A DNA stretch of 64,000 bases. Origin: Engraulis encrasicolus (Eukaryota > Chordata > Actinopteri > Clupeiformes > Engraulidae). Below are positions 1 through 11,239 of the stretch, piece by piece. Made by a program: the position numbers and the translations under genes. Position 1 is the first letter of the stretch, and every line of letters starts with the position of its first letter. The DNA is taken from positions 47,170,762 through 47,234,761 of the forward strand of contig NC_085867.1 of NCBI RefSeq assembly GCF_034702125.1. Reading direction: 5' to 3'. A model generated the notes under the pieces. That model made no database searches, was not told the origin of the DNA, and saw only the letters and a list, made by a program, of their open reading frames with translations.

Positions 1-429
1 GGGTAAAATATGTATATTTGGGGTTGAGTTAGTGAAAACCTTTTGAGGACCCTGGTCAAGAAGCAGTTTGACATGTACCGTAAATGGATGAATTAGGTGT
101 TTCATGCTTAACCCCTGTACTCTATGCATGTACATACGTACAGTGAACATCAGTTAAATGTTAATCAATTAATCATGATGGCATTATTCAATCATTTGCA
201 TCCCTCACCATACCATTTAAAAAGTTTTGGGGGGACCTTATCTTACTAAACAACACAAATAAACCACACACAGTTCATAAGGATGAATACCAAGAAGATA
301 ATGAGACTGAAGAGAGTGTCAAAACAAAATATGGAGATGGTGAAGGTTATGTGGTTGTTCTATGTGTTTACATGTGTGTGCGTGCTTACACAATGGTATA
401 TAATAATTAATGGAGTAATTCATACCAAA

Positions 430-1010
430 CATGTTCTATTAGGCTCAGGTTAGGACTCTGTGCCAGTCAAGTTTATCCACACCATACTCTGTCATCCATG
501 TCTGTTTGCAGTGCACCAATGCACAAACAAGGTACACTACATAGTCATGTTGTAAGAGGAAGGGGCCTGCTCCAAACTGTTCCTTCAAGGTTTGGAGCAT
601 GGAATTGTCCCAAACTGTTTTGGTATCCTGAAGCATTCAAAGTCCATCTCACTGGAACAATGGGGCCAAGGCCAGCTCCAGAAAACAACCCCACATCATC
701 ATTTCGCATGCACCAAGTTTCACTTGGCAGTCCAAAATGTACCCTTCTCCTGGCATCCTCCAAAACTCAGACTTATCCATCAGATTTCCAGATGCCTGAT
801 GCATCACTCCAAAGGCCTCCTGAAGTCTACAATAATCTCCAGTGGCAGTGTGCTTTACACTATCGAATCTGGGGCTTCGCTTAGCACTTGGTGATACATG
901 ACTTCGGAGAAGCTTTTTGGCCATGGAAACCCATTCCATGAAGCACTCTGCACACTGTATTTGGGCAAATCTGAAGATCACATGAAATTTGGGGCTCTGT
1001 AGCAATTGAC
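430..1010 (-). pseudogene. Tc1/mariner transposase relic
   Basis: In two minus-strand frames there are recognisable fragments of a Tc1-family DDE transposase: a MMMWGCF...LAP fragment (from the VMVWGCF..G block) and FGAGPFLLQHD, with HWHR-like remains of the WPAQSPDLNP block. Frameshifts and stops separate them. The conserved Asn after QHD is lost, so the copy is dead. Confidence 0.65.
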
Positions 1011-1627
1011 TGTACAGAATGTCGGTGACATCTTTGCATTATGTCCTCCTTCAGTTTATGTGGCCTACCACTTCAGAATGGATGAGTTGCTGTTGTTCCC
1101 AGTGTCCATTTTCTTATAATAAAGCTGATAGTTGACTATGGAATATTTATAAATGAGAAAATTTCACAACTGAATTTGTAGCACAGGTGGCATTCTATGA
1201 GAATAGAATTCACGCATGAATTCACTGAGCTCCGGAGAATGGCCCATTCTTTAACAAATGTCTGCATGCCTGAGTGCTTGATTTCATACACCTGCAACCA
1301 GGCTAAGTGAATAGGACACCAGACTCTGATCATTTGGATGGGTGAGCGTATACTTTTGGTAATAAAATGTAGTTATTCTGTATCTTAGTAGTAGGAGGTA
1401 GTAGGTAGTGAAAGTGTGCTACAATCAGATTTTGCTCCAAAACGTTCTGCTACCATATGTGATATTTTAGACCTTAAATCCCTTCCTCAAACCAGTAAAA
1501 ATAATTTCTCTTGTATAGTTATTTAGTGTTTGTATACACAAGCATGCTGTAAATAGTTATTCTACACTGCATGCCTGCATGCTGTGTACATTATGCAGTA
1601 GGCCTATGTAATACATATACTGTATAC

Positions 1628-2773
1628 CCCCCATACTCAAATAGCGGCCCGCGGGCCGCCCTCGAATAATTTTGAAAAATTAAAAAAAAAAAAAAAAAAA
1701 TTTTTTTTTTTTTTTTTTTTTGGTCCGATCGCGCTGCCGGCTCTTATTTTGAAATGGCGCCACAGACGCTAGGAAGATGCGTGCCGTGTCTCCGCCCCCT
1801 CAATCAGTTTCTCCCTGCAGGCTCCAAACAGAAGTGACTATGAGGGTGGCAGAGGCTGTTGTGAGGTAGACTACTGAAGGGAAGTACGGTAGAACTTGTA
1901 AATAAATTATTTACAAAGTTCTCTTTGCCTCGTTTTTGAAAGTAATGGTCCACATTTCATTGCATGCAGTGTGTTAGGACTTCGAATTGGTTTAGCACTA
2001 GCTGTAGCTAGTTGCTAACACAAATGAAGGCAAATTGTGTTTGAGCTCTGCTGGCAGCTAACTAGGGGTAGCCTACTTAAAAACGAATTGCTTGATAAAC
2101 TTTTCACACTTTTAAACAGTCCCCAAATAGTTCGTTTGGAAAGCTAAGCCCCTCATAAGATTTCAAACAAAGTTATGAGCAACTTGATGATTTATTATTG
2201 GCTGTTGCATTTAATCAACATTGCATCAATGTGCCATTTTCTTGTTGGCAAAACCTGGTGTCCTCCTATCTATGTGTCCTCTTTGTTGGGTCCATTATTG
2301 CATCTGATTCTCATTATGTATGTGAGAGCTGCATAAACAAAGTCATAATAAGTAACATTTGTTTGAAAAGTGTTATCTTCAGGCTTATTGGTTTTCTCAC
2401 TAAGAAATAAATGTTTATGAATGTAGTCTGTAAATATAGGCTAATCTTATGTCATTTAAAAAAGATAATCTTATGTCATTAAAAAAAATACTGAAAGGTG
2501 GCAATGAGAGCAAGGCAGGCACCTCACTCACAGTACTCCAGGAAAATGCAGGCCCTTTATGAGAGAAATGTTCTCCCATCCTGTCACTGGAAACTAAATA
2601 TCTGCTGTGGGTGTGAGTGCGTGTGTTTTGTGATTACAAAGGCCTTATCATTTTTTATTTTTTATTTTATTTATTTTTTTGGTGGGTGTCGTGTCGTGTC
2701 AGCCCGCCCCGGCCCTTTATTGGGAGGAATTTTGAAAAACTGGCCCTCGGGGACTTTTAATTGAGTACCCCTG
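1628..2773. mobile_element. hAT-like non-autonomous element (TSD CTGTATAC)
   Basis: The termini are CCCCATACTCAA... and ...TTGAGTACCCCTG, bounded by the identical 8-mer CTGTATAC at 1620-1627 and 2774-2781. The interior has GGCCCGCGGGCCGCC, a poly-A/poly-T block at 1682-1721 and a CCGGCCC-rich right end. There is no transposase frame. Confidence 0.6.
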
Positions 2774-3281
2774 CTGTATACTGTATACATTTATTGTATG
2801 GGGCAATTCCTTAATCTATCCAGGTCAAAACTTATTCTTGACCAGGTTCCTCAGAGTGTTGTCACTAACTCAACCCTGAAATAAATATATTTTACCCACA
2901 GAAAAATTATTTTGAGTCTGGTTTTACCATGCAAAGCTGATTTTGTGTGTTCTAAAATTTGTGCATAATTGATCTTTCATGCCCTCATTTGCATATCTTA
3001 ACATCAAAATACAGAAAACATCCAATACATTTTTTTCTTCTCTTATCACCAGTAATCAACTGAGAAAGTTTCAAGGTGATATCTATGATTTAAGCTTTTT
3101 TGCCTATTCACCTACAGTAGTCTTAACCTTAACGATATATTTATGCTAATTATGCAAATTGCCCAAAGTGCAACTTTGGGCAACCAAGCTAAATCCCCTT
3201 CATTTGACCTATAGATGACATTTCTGCAATAAAACTTTAGGGTACTCAACATTTCTGGGTTCATGAAATCACGACTAGACT

Positions 3282-3600
3282 ATAATGGTCATTTCAAATC
3301 CACAACAAGCCCCTTCCCAGGCTTACAAAGCACAACTTCGTCGGCCCAGTTGTGAAATGAATTCAGTGTTGCCAGATTGGGTGGTTGGCTACTTGGGATG
3401 GCCGTCTGCGGGTAAAAACAGGATTTGATCAGACACATCTGGCAACAATGGAAATGATGGGTAAGAGACACCAATCAGTGCTGGAATAATGGCCATTTCA
3501 AATCCACATCCACATGCCCCATCCCAGCTCACAAAGCACAACTTCATTGGTCCAGCTGTGATATGATGGGCAAGAGAAACCAGTCAGCACTGGAGAGGAC
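3282..3600. repeat. Imperfect direct duplication, ~200-bp offset
   Basis: TCATTTCAAATCCACA...CACAAAGCACAACTTC...CCAG.TGTGA occurs from about 3289 and again from about 3496, with GATGGG(T/C)AAGAGA.ACCA.TCAG.(G/A)CTGGA following each. It is intronic, with no coding signal. Confidence 0.6.
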
Positions 3601-3793
3601 GAGAGGACGAGACCAGGCTCAGGGATACTGGACCATTGTGCATAGCATACATACGAGTGTGTGTGAAAGAGCACACATGGGCCATATACGTGTACATGTG
3701 TGTGTGTGTGTGTGTGTATAATATACAGTATAGTATAGCATACACAAAGACACTGAGACAGAGAGGGAGATAGAAGGCATGGGGACACCGTAC

Positions 3794-3986
3794 CTTTGTG
3801 GCAGGTGCTCGGGTGCGTGCGCTCTCTACCATGCCGCTGGGAGCCGGTTTCTGATTGGTCTGGGTGCTGGGAGCCGGTTTCTGCCTGGTCTGGGTGCTGG
3901 GGGCTGTAGGCGACTGCTTGCTGGTGTGGGTGCCGGGGGCCGTAGGCGACTCCTGGGCATTTAGAGGCTTCACTGCATGTGGCCTG
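3794..3986 (-). CDS. rab11fip1: rab11fip1 coding exon 6: VKPLN block and threonine/proline repeats
   Basis: Encodes the end of codon 1571 through residue 1635 (193 nt = 1 + 64 codons). The first residues SRPHAVKPLNA match the HPVKPMNA block that precedes the Rab-binding domain in FIP1, and the last residues APATK match the ATATK at which I recall the human exon ending. Between them is a coding minisatellite: SPTAPGTHTSKQ, SPTAPSTQTRQ, KPAPSTQTNQ, KPAPS. The acceptor is a CAGCAG (NAGNAG) site, so the exon may start at 3986 or 3983 without changing frame. The donor is ACAAAG|GTACGG, phase 0. The expected next exon, with the LTHDEL...LEDYID...VRVME Rab11/25-binding helix, was not found in bases 1-3793. 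Confidence 0.82.
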
Positions 3987-3992
3987 CTGGCA
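3981..3992 (-). promoter_or_regulatory. NAGNAG tandem splice acceptor of exon 6
   Basis: On the minus strand the sequence reads CTGCCAGCAGGCC. Either AG can be used, adding or removing one codon (Ser-Arg versus Arg) with the frame kept. Confidence 0.55.
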
Positions 3993-5819
3993 GAGGACAA
4001 ACAAGTCAGTCTCAAGGTCACGCACACACAAACATCCGGCAAGCGCACGTCCGTCCGCACACATGCACACTATGCACGCACAGGGCAGAACTGGGGCCGA
4101 AAAACAACCCAGGCAATGGGCCACCCCATTTAAATTGAGGGCTGGTCTGAAAAGGAAAAAACGAAACACAACAGCATCGCCCCCACAGGGAAAATGTCCT
4201 GTACGCCAGATAACCAGTCCAGCACGCATGCACGCACGCACACCTCATTCTCAGCCATACTAGTGGAGGAGCAACACGCGCAACAGAGCCAGAAGAAAAA
4301 GCTTTTCTGTTTCTCTCCCTCTCTTTCTCACAAAGACACAGTGTTCCACTACCAGTATTATTTTTACAACATTTTCCCAGCTAGCAACGCATTAGACAGT
4401 GTACTCATTCAGTGAAATGACGCAGAGGCTTTTTCACATAGAAATTTGGCATAATGACAACAGTTGTGGGTGAATATATAAAGACTTGTTTTCTCTGAGC
4501 AATTTGCAAGCACATTTGAAACGCTTCACAAAAAAAGTCTTCACAAAAAAGCGCAAGGCAAAAAGACCAATTTGGAGACATTTAGCCAAAAATGGTTGCG
4601 TTCCACTTAACCTGAAGTAGCAGAAGACGGCAGACAAAAGGTTCATCTTTCAGCAGCTTGTATGTTGGTTAAGGTGACGAATAGCTGAATGCTTAATTAA
4701 TATTTTAGTGGTTTCCAAATGAATGGAATAAATCATTTTACAATAATTTTACAGCTATTAGAGCAGATGGGCCATTAGACTCGTTTAGTCAAAATTTGAG
4801 ACCTTGGGGTCAATGGGTTCCCGAAGTGACGTTTACTCATGAGTGTACTTTAGGGACTAATGATATTGCAGACAATGGTGTGCATATGAGATACAGCAGT
4901 TGCAATTCAGTGGAAGTTAAAATCATGCAAATGCCAGTCATGTAATCATGCTTTATATTGCAAGTAGTGTTGGCTTTTTATGACTACTGATAATATTTAA
5001 GCCATCATACTGAGTGTAAGCACTATTTCACAGCTGTGTTTACCCTAATAGATTGTCACGACTTTAAGTAAAGAGTGTAAGCCAACTAATGTAAGTGCGT
5101 CTTGCTAAAAAAAAAAAAACAGAACAGCAGAAGAAATTCGGGTAACTTGCACATTTGTAAGAAAAAGATGTGCAAGTGCTACATACATTTTCAAATTTAA
5201 GAAAAGGGTTATGAAGAAAAAAAGCTTTTATAGTGTCTTTATAGACAAACTCTTCTCTAATAAGCAGTGCAGGCTTTGAGCACCACCGATATTTTAAAAC
5301 CATCTCTAATATAAGGACATTACCGGCCAGGACATTTCACAGCACTTCACGTCTGCCTAATATGGTCACCCCGACCACGACATTTGAGTGTTCCTAACAA
5401 GGGCTGCAGAGATCTGTAGACACGGGCAATTAGGCTAATAGCTGAAGGCCGTGACCGAACAGGAAGTGGCTCATTAGTGTCTAAACGGGGACTAGAAGAT
5501 GCTGCTGCTGCTCTCTTGTACGCAACACTGTGCCATTTTCATCCAACGGAACATGATATTACTCCCATGTACCTGTCAGTGGCACTGTGGGAAGAAAAGT
5601 AGTGTGTCACCTTTGGCCTGGTTGGAAGGAAACGGGACTTGGCCTGACCACCATCACCATTAGAACTGGTATCAGAGCCAGTCCAGATGGAGGGTTCTCA
5701 CACCTTTTTCATGTAAAAATTCAAGCATTTTCAAGGAATTCAAGCACCAGTGGGAACCCTGCAGATGGGATGGGAGTCTAACGGGGGGGGGGGACTACAT
5801 AGGAATATAGTCGTCTCAC
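3987..5819. other. rab11fip1 intron 5
   Basis: An intron of 1833 bases. Apart from a small deletion-derivative element at 5691-5761 and short CA-rich and pyrimidine runs near 4020-4330, I see only unique-looking AT-rich sequence. It is bounded by GTGAGA (donor of exon 5) and the CAGCAG acceptor of exon 6, read on the minus strand. Confidence 0.6.
5691..5761. mobile_element. Minimal (about 70 bp) copy of the GGGTTCYCACACC element
   Basis: Starts GGGTTCTCACACC and ends GTGGGAACCCTG, with CAGATGG duplicated on both sides (5684-5690 and 5762-5768). The interior ATTCAAGCATTTTCAAGGAA matches the larger element at 60485-60839, so this is an internally deleted relative only 59 bases from exon 5. Confidence 0.6.
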
Positions 5820-7256
5820 CTGCGTGACGTTGAAGTGGTTTCGGCGGCTTTGTCAGCATTGTCCAGATGTCCGTTTGCTGTGGTGACACCACAGGGAGCG
5901 GATACGCGGGAAGGGAGATGAACCCTGTGCCCCAACGACAACGCATTTTGAGCTGGTGCATTAGAGGAGGAAGTCGAGGAGACACCCTTGTCCTTCTCTG
6001 GTGTTTTAGAGGACTTGACAGGTGGTGGTGGTGCAGTGGTCTCCTGAAGGCTCTTCACGTTCTTGGTCAGGTTGACATGTTCTGGGGTCGCCTTCCCAAC
6101 TATCGAGGTGACATCAGGATTAGCTGGAATTGGAATTTTGGACGTTTTGGCTGGTGGTGGTGGCAAGGGCGCGCGCACTTTCTTCTCCGACATACGTTTG
6201 GAGCTCTCTGGGCACTCTTTGTTTGAGGTGGCGTCCTGGACAAGAGGCTCATGGACATCTGTGGTGACACGGACAGACTCTGTAACTGCTGCTGAGCCAT
6301 CACACTGAATCTCTTCAGTGGAATCTGGTGCAATGGTCCTCTTCTCATTTGGTACGTCGCCTTCTTTGGAAGAATCCACACCAGGGAGTTTGGGACACTG
6401 AGATACTTCAGGGTTGTTTACAATCTTCTTTGGCGGTTCGGGGCCTTCCTGGTCAGTCTTCTTAGCGTCCTTAGACACCTTTGGCTGGGGAGCTGGACCT
6501 TTGTTGTACTTGTGTGGCTCCAAGAATGGATTGGTGGGTGCACTCGTCTGGACGTTGGCGGAAGACACGACTTGTTTGCTGCTGCTGCTGCTACTTCCCG
6601 CAGAGTTCTTCAAACCCCCAGAACCTTCTACCTTTGCCATTTGACCTTTGGCCTTGTCGCTCTTCTTGCCCCCTTTCAAGGAGATGCCGTAAGTCTGCAG
6701 AGCACTCCGGAACACCTGTGAGGCTGAGGAGGAGGAGCGGGTCAGAGAGGCTGGCATTGCACTCGTCTCTGATTGGCTATCTGAAGTAGCAGTCTCGGAC
6801 CCGAGTCGGGATGGTGAGGATGGTGGTGGTGAGGAGCTCCTCGTCGTCCCAGTCTCCTTCTCCTTCTCCGTCTGCTTCGGGGGAAGCTGCGGCTGGGGTG
6901 CTGGGCGGCGAGACTGGGTGGCCAAGTCTGGTGCTTTTTGGACCTCCTTTCCTCTCGTTGGTGATTGGGGTGGTGATCGTTGTTGTTGTTGTTGTTGTTG
7001 TTCCCCGGTGGTCTGTGAACGAGATGCAGCAAATGTTGCAGCATCTTCATGGTCGTGAGTCTTCTTTGGAGGAGACGGAGCGCGACGTTTCTTCTCAGCG
7101 CGATCAGCAAGGATTTCCGTGCCTGGGAGGTTTTCCACACCCTCACTAGTGACACTGGCCACATGCTCGGGTTCATCATCCTCCTCCTCCTCTTCATCGT
7201 CAGAGGTCAAAAACGGGTTCGAGGGGACCGCAGGGGAAATGCTTACGCTAGTCGAA
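5820..7256 (-). CDS. rab11fip1: rab11fip1 coding exon 5: acidic, Pro/Ser-rich region with NPF motifs
   Basis: Encodes residues 1092-1570 plus two bases (1437 nt, open throughout). The acceptor CCTCTAG|T follows a pyrimidine-rich tract; T completes an AGT Ser codon begun in exon 4. A second in-phase AG lies nine bases downstream. Features: SNPFLTSDDEEEEEDDEPEH near the start (Asn about 1105), a basic RAPSPPKK segment, a glutamine run (about 1178-1185), Ser-rich stretches, a second NPF (TNPFLEPHKYNKG, Asn about 1335), and two proline clusters, RAPLPPPPAK and TAPPPPVK, which resemble SH3/EVH1 ligands. No globular domain is apparent. It ends CGCAG|GTGAGA in phase 2. Together with exon 4 the gene carries six NPF tripeptides. 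Exon identity rests on phase continuity, open length and shared motif style. Confidence 0.82.
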
Positions 7257-7399
7257 CTAGAGGCGTAAGGTGGAGAAAAGAAGACATTGTGAAAGTGGAG
7301 TTCAGAAAAAAAGATTACAAAAGTGTTCAAAATGTTTTAAATGTTTTTTGACTCTAATTTATTTCCTTCTTTCTTCCCTATTTCCTTTCATTTACATTT

Positions 7400-7490
7400 G
7401 CTAACTTTGTGAAGCACATTGAGTTGCACCTGTGTATGAAATGCGCTATATAAATAAACTTGCCTTGCCTTGCCTTGCCTTGCCTTCAAA
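7400..7490 (+). mobile_element. L2/CR1-type LINE 3' tail with (CTTGC)n
   Basis: GAAATGCGCTATATAAATAA followed by repeated CTTGCCTTGC is the 3' end and short tandem tail typical of fish L2-clade LINEs; only the tail is present. It lies about 150 bases upstream of the exon 5 acceptor in the sense of transcription. Confidence 0.6.
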
Positions 7491-8213
7491 GGGATCAATG
7501 AGAAAGAGACCACAGGCAACATCAGAGCTCGATACCAGTTAACCAAGCCATCTGGTCACTCAGACCCAAAAAACAAAAACATTTATACTTTAAAGCCCTG
7601 GCTACTCAACCGATTATCAGCTTATTCAGGAAATTATACCTGAACTTTCGCTGGTACAAAATGTTTGCCATTCAGGAAAGTGAAAGGACATGTGACCTGA
7701 AAATGTTTTTTTTTAATGTTAATCGCATTCTAAAATTCCCCCTAATGGAACAGACAAAATGTCAAGACAATATGTTTCCTTCCTTTACTGCTGTGAGGAC
7801 ATCTCTAATGTGTTCAGACCATGGCACTGTACACCGTATGCACATTTAGTGCCTAAAAAATACAGCCTCAGCCCAAAATGAAAAGGGCAGCTGCCTGATT
7901 CATCACTTTCGATGCTGAGAAATTTCCTCAGCTTCCTGAAGGATATGGTAACCCTACCGTACATACACAAACGCTTGCTCAGATGCAAACACATACGCGT
8001 GCGGCCGCGCGCACACACACAGACACACACACAGACACACACAGTCACACACGCACACGTGTGTTAACTATGATTTCTACGCAAGGACAAAGGTTTAGCA
8101 TGACGTCGGGGGTTAATACTTGTTGAATGGGAAGAAAACAGTCACTAGAGGCAGAGAGGGAGGTGGGATGTGCTTTATTGTTTTACTACATGTTAGATAG
8201 GAACATAAAAAAC

Positions 8214-8580
8214 TTAAAGGGACACTGTGTGAGATTTTTAGTTGTTTATTTCCAGAATTCATGCTGCCCATTCACTAATGTTACCTTTTTCATGAATACT
8301 TACCACCAGCATCAAATTCTAAGTATTCATTATGACTGGAAAAATTGCACTTTTCATACATGAAAAGGGGGATCTTCTACATGGTCCGCCATTTTCAATT
8401 TCCAAAAATAGCCATTTTTAGCTGCAAAAAATGCTGTACTTGGACCATGCTGGAAAATATTTGTTTATTACTTAGTAAACTTTCATGTAAAGATCAAATT
8501 TGGCAAGAGGCAGCCCAGTTTCAATGAGCAGTATAGTTGCAGTACCTTTTTTGACCATTTCCTGCACAGTGTACCTTTAA
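8214..8580. mobile_element. TTAA-flanked non-autonomous element, family A copy 1
   Basis: Bounded by TTAA on both sides, with termini AGGGACACTGTG and CACAGTGTACCT. The interior shares GGGCAGCATGAATTCTGGAA and GCAATTTTTCCAGTCATAAT (either strand) with copies at 20104, 30632, 33615 and 61421. TTAA duplication is the piggyBac hallmark. No transposase. Confidence 0.75.
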
Positions 8581-8803
8581 GGCAATCTGGGTGTTGTAAT
8601 CGAATGATTGACAAGGTAGTAGTCTACTAACAGAAGCAAATCTACTCGTTTACTGCAAAAACAACACTACACACAACAACACACATGAGCTGTTAAAAGG
8701 CAACACTGTTATGTTAGCCACCCAATTCATAGGCACCATCATGACCATGATGTAATGGACACCCAGTAATGTATGCATGCCAGCACTGTGGTGGAGCCAC
8801 ATG

Positions 8804-8946
<143 letters not shown>

Positions 8947-9310
8947 CGCGCGCATCATGTTTGCTCTGCCCAATTGAGTCACAGAGACTGACCAATGGCC
9001 GTGTGCGTGTTCTCTGGATGTCTCGGTCATGCATATTTCATAGGGGTGCCAAATGTCTTGAGCGGATTGTTGTCAGCCTGAGAGATGCACACCAGAGAGT
9101 CTGGGGAAACCCAGCAGATACAACATTTACTAGAAATAACACCTCTATGTATGGCGAGAGCTAATGCTCCCCTTACTTACATACAATTCTACCGGAAAGT
9201 CTAATTTATTTTTCAAACTATTTCTTCTTTCCCCTTACATTTCACATTATTGGGAATATTAAAAACGGAATCCCATACTGGAATTGGTGTGTGGTTTTCC
9301 CTCAGCTACT

Positions 9311-9412
9311 GTTAGGTCACTATTGCCACGATTAAATCACGATTAAAATATCGACTTCGATTTCACTAATCTATCACGATATTCGATTATTTTCGATTAA
9401 TTGTGCAGCCCT
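9311..9412. mobile_element. Truncated GCTGCACGATTA hAT-like element
   Basis: GTCACTATTGCCACGATTAA... to ...GATTAATTGTGCAGCCCTA matches the right half of the full element at 36383-36750. No left terminus is present. Confidence 0.6.
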
Positions 9413-9868
9413 ACGTCAACCCACCAGCTACACTGGTGGGTGAGGATTGTCACCTCATCCCGAGCTTTTAAGAAGACTTCAGAATGCCTGGCTGGAGCCT
9501 CCTGGTAGAAATGGTGAGTGGAGACTGCTAGATTTCAGAATAACTGTTGGGTAGAAAAATGCAATTCCCACCCCTTGTGTGCATCTCTCAGCATTTCTAA
9601 AGTTACCAGAGGGAGGACAATGTTAGAGGGAGGAGCTGAAAGGGGACAGGATGATGATTATTTATTTCAGATGTTACAAGCGAGAATCGACAAACTTAAA
9701 GGTAAAAACAAAAGACAAAACTAGGATGACAAAACTAGAAGGATGGTTAAGGCAATCTGGGTGTTGTTATCGGATGATTGACAAGGTAGTAGTCTAGTAA
9801 CAGAAGCAGATTCTAGCACATAGCAGGGTCAGTGCTGCAGTGTAGGACACATGAATGCTGATCCAGGC

Positions 9869-9985
9869 CTTAATACAAGACCTAATACTAAATACAAGAC
9901 CTAATACAAGACCTAATACTAATACAAGACCTAATACAAGACCTAATACTAATACAAGACCTAATACAAGGCCTAATACTATGTA
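9869..9985. repeat. Minisatellite of AATACAAGACCT units
   Basis: About nine units of AATACAAGACCT / AATACT alternate over ~115 bases. There are no spacers of constant length and no flanking leader, so this is a simple minisatellite. Confidence 0.85.
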
Positions 9986-10044
9986 TTAAGTTGGGAAAGG
10001 AGGTCACTTGCGCTCTAGCCTTTTTGGTGCTCACAGTAGGACTG

Positions 10045-10290
10045 TAGTCAGTAGAAACAAGCTGGTCCACTTCAAAGAGATTGGGTCAAGGATGACTGGA
10101 GCACACACTTGTGGTGCACGCATGACTAACGTTTCCACAGTGCATCTTCATCAGAGTTTCATGAAGACCGACATACTGCGCCGAAACGTTAGTCATGCTT
10201 GCACCACAATAAAATAACGGCAAAAGCATCCGGTGTGCTCCAGTCAAGCTCCAGTCTCTTTGAAGTGGACCAGCTTGTTTCTACTATGTA
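10045..10290. mobile_element. Foldback (inverted-repeat) element
   Basis: The left arm AGTAGAAACAAGCTGGTCCA (10049-) and the right arm TGGACCAGCTTGTTTCTACT (to about 10286) are reverse complements, each followed inward by a CTTCAAAGAGA / GGAGCACAC block. A second, inner inverted pair (TGGTGCACGCATGACTAACGTTTC) surrounds CATCTTCATCAG. No coding capacity. Confidence 0.65.
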
Positions 10291-10948
10291 TTAAGTATTT
10301 GACTTGCCATGACATGACTGTGGTCGTGGCATGTCTCAAGTGGTTACCCAAGATAAACAACTACAGCACTGTATGTGTGCATATACGGCATAGAAAACTG
10401 AATTTAAACCTACTAACAATCGCACAGATAACACATCTGTGTTAACAATGCAGGGTAAAAATTCTAGAGCCAAGAAAGGCTAAACCAAAGTTCCACTCGC
10501 TCTGGTCCCGTGACTTACATAGCCACACTGATCATCTCTGGAAGGATATTTTGAACTTAACGAAGGCACACAGTAGTAAAAAAATAAATAATTCAAGATC
10601 ATATTCTGTGGACCTTAACAATCTTAAAATCCTGCATCCTTTCAACATTGCCACGGCAAGGTTTAAGGTGGGGAATCCACATTAGTACAAGGTATTAAAA
10701 TGAGGACAATTTGTTAGCAGAAGATGGACATGGGCCAGAACATCAGAGTCAGAACTGTGACGCATAAGGCCTTGATGTAAGGTCGGGCGGTTTCTGTTTC
10801 CCTCTGTGCCACACTATCAGACTAATGGTGGGCAGAGCAGGAAACTGGTGTGGGCGGAATACAGTTGTTAGTGTGGAGTTTTTGTGTGCTGTCAAGACCA
10901 GACATCACATAAACAACTGTTTTCCGGCCCGCTGGTTAGTGTGTGTAT

Positions 10949-11070
<122 letters not shown>

Positions 11071-11239
11071 TGCCTACTGTTTATTTGAGAATCCGGTTTG
11101 ATATGAAGTTTTTATTGCCTATGCATCTGAGTCATACCAATATAACACTCATAAAATAGATATACACTGAAAATATTATTATTTAGGAAATAAACAAGCA
11201 TATAAGTCTGTGGTGTGTGGTGTGTGATTGGTAACTGAC

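Larger units (their letters stand above)
1..2898. mobile_element. Composite DNA element with terminal inverted repeats, left end at or before base 1
   Basis: Bases 1-64 (GGGTAAAATATGTATATTTG..., GGTTGAGTTAGTGA, CCTGGTCAAG) reappear as an imperfect reverse complement at 2835-2898 (CTTGACCAGG, TCACTAACTCAACC, ATATTTTACCC). The interior holds other insertions, so this is a nested composite. The superfamily is not assigned; no target duplication can be checked because the left end may lie outside. Confidence 0.55.
1..3793. other. Non-coding stretch: intron 3' of rab11fip1 exon 6, filled with transposon remains
   Basis: No exon is recognisable here. I looked specifically on the minus strand for the Rab-binding helix (LTHDEL, LEDYIDNLL, VRVMEE) and did not see it. 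Contents are an inverted-repeat element running to 2898, a Tc1-type transposase relic inside it, a hAT-like element (1628-2773), a ~200-bp imperfect direct duplication (3282-3600) and a short TG repeat. Confidence 0.6.

Noticed and set aside
9869..9985. Short direct repeats resembling a CRISPR array
   Set aside because: Units of 12-14 bases are adjacent without unique spacers, and the host is a vertebrate; this is a minisatellite.
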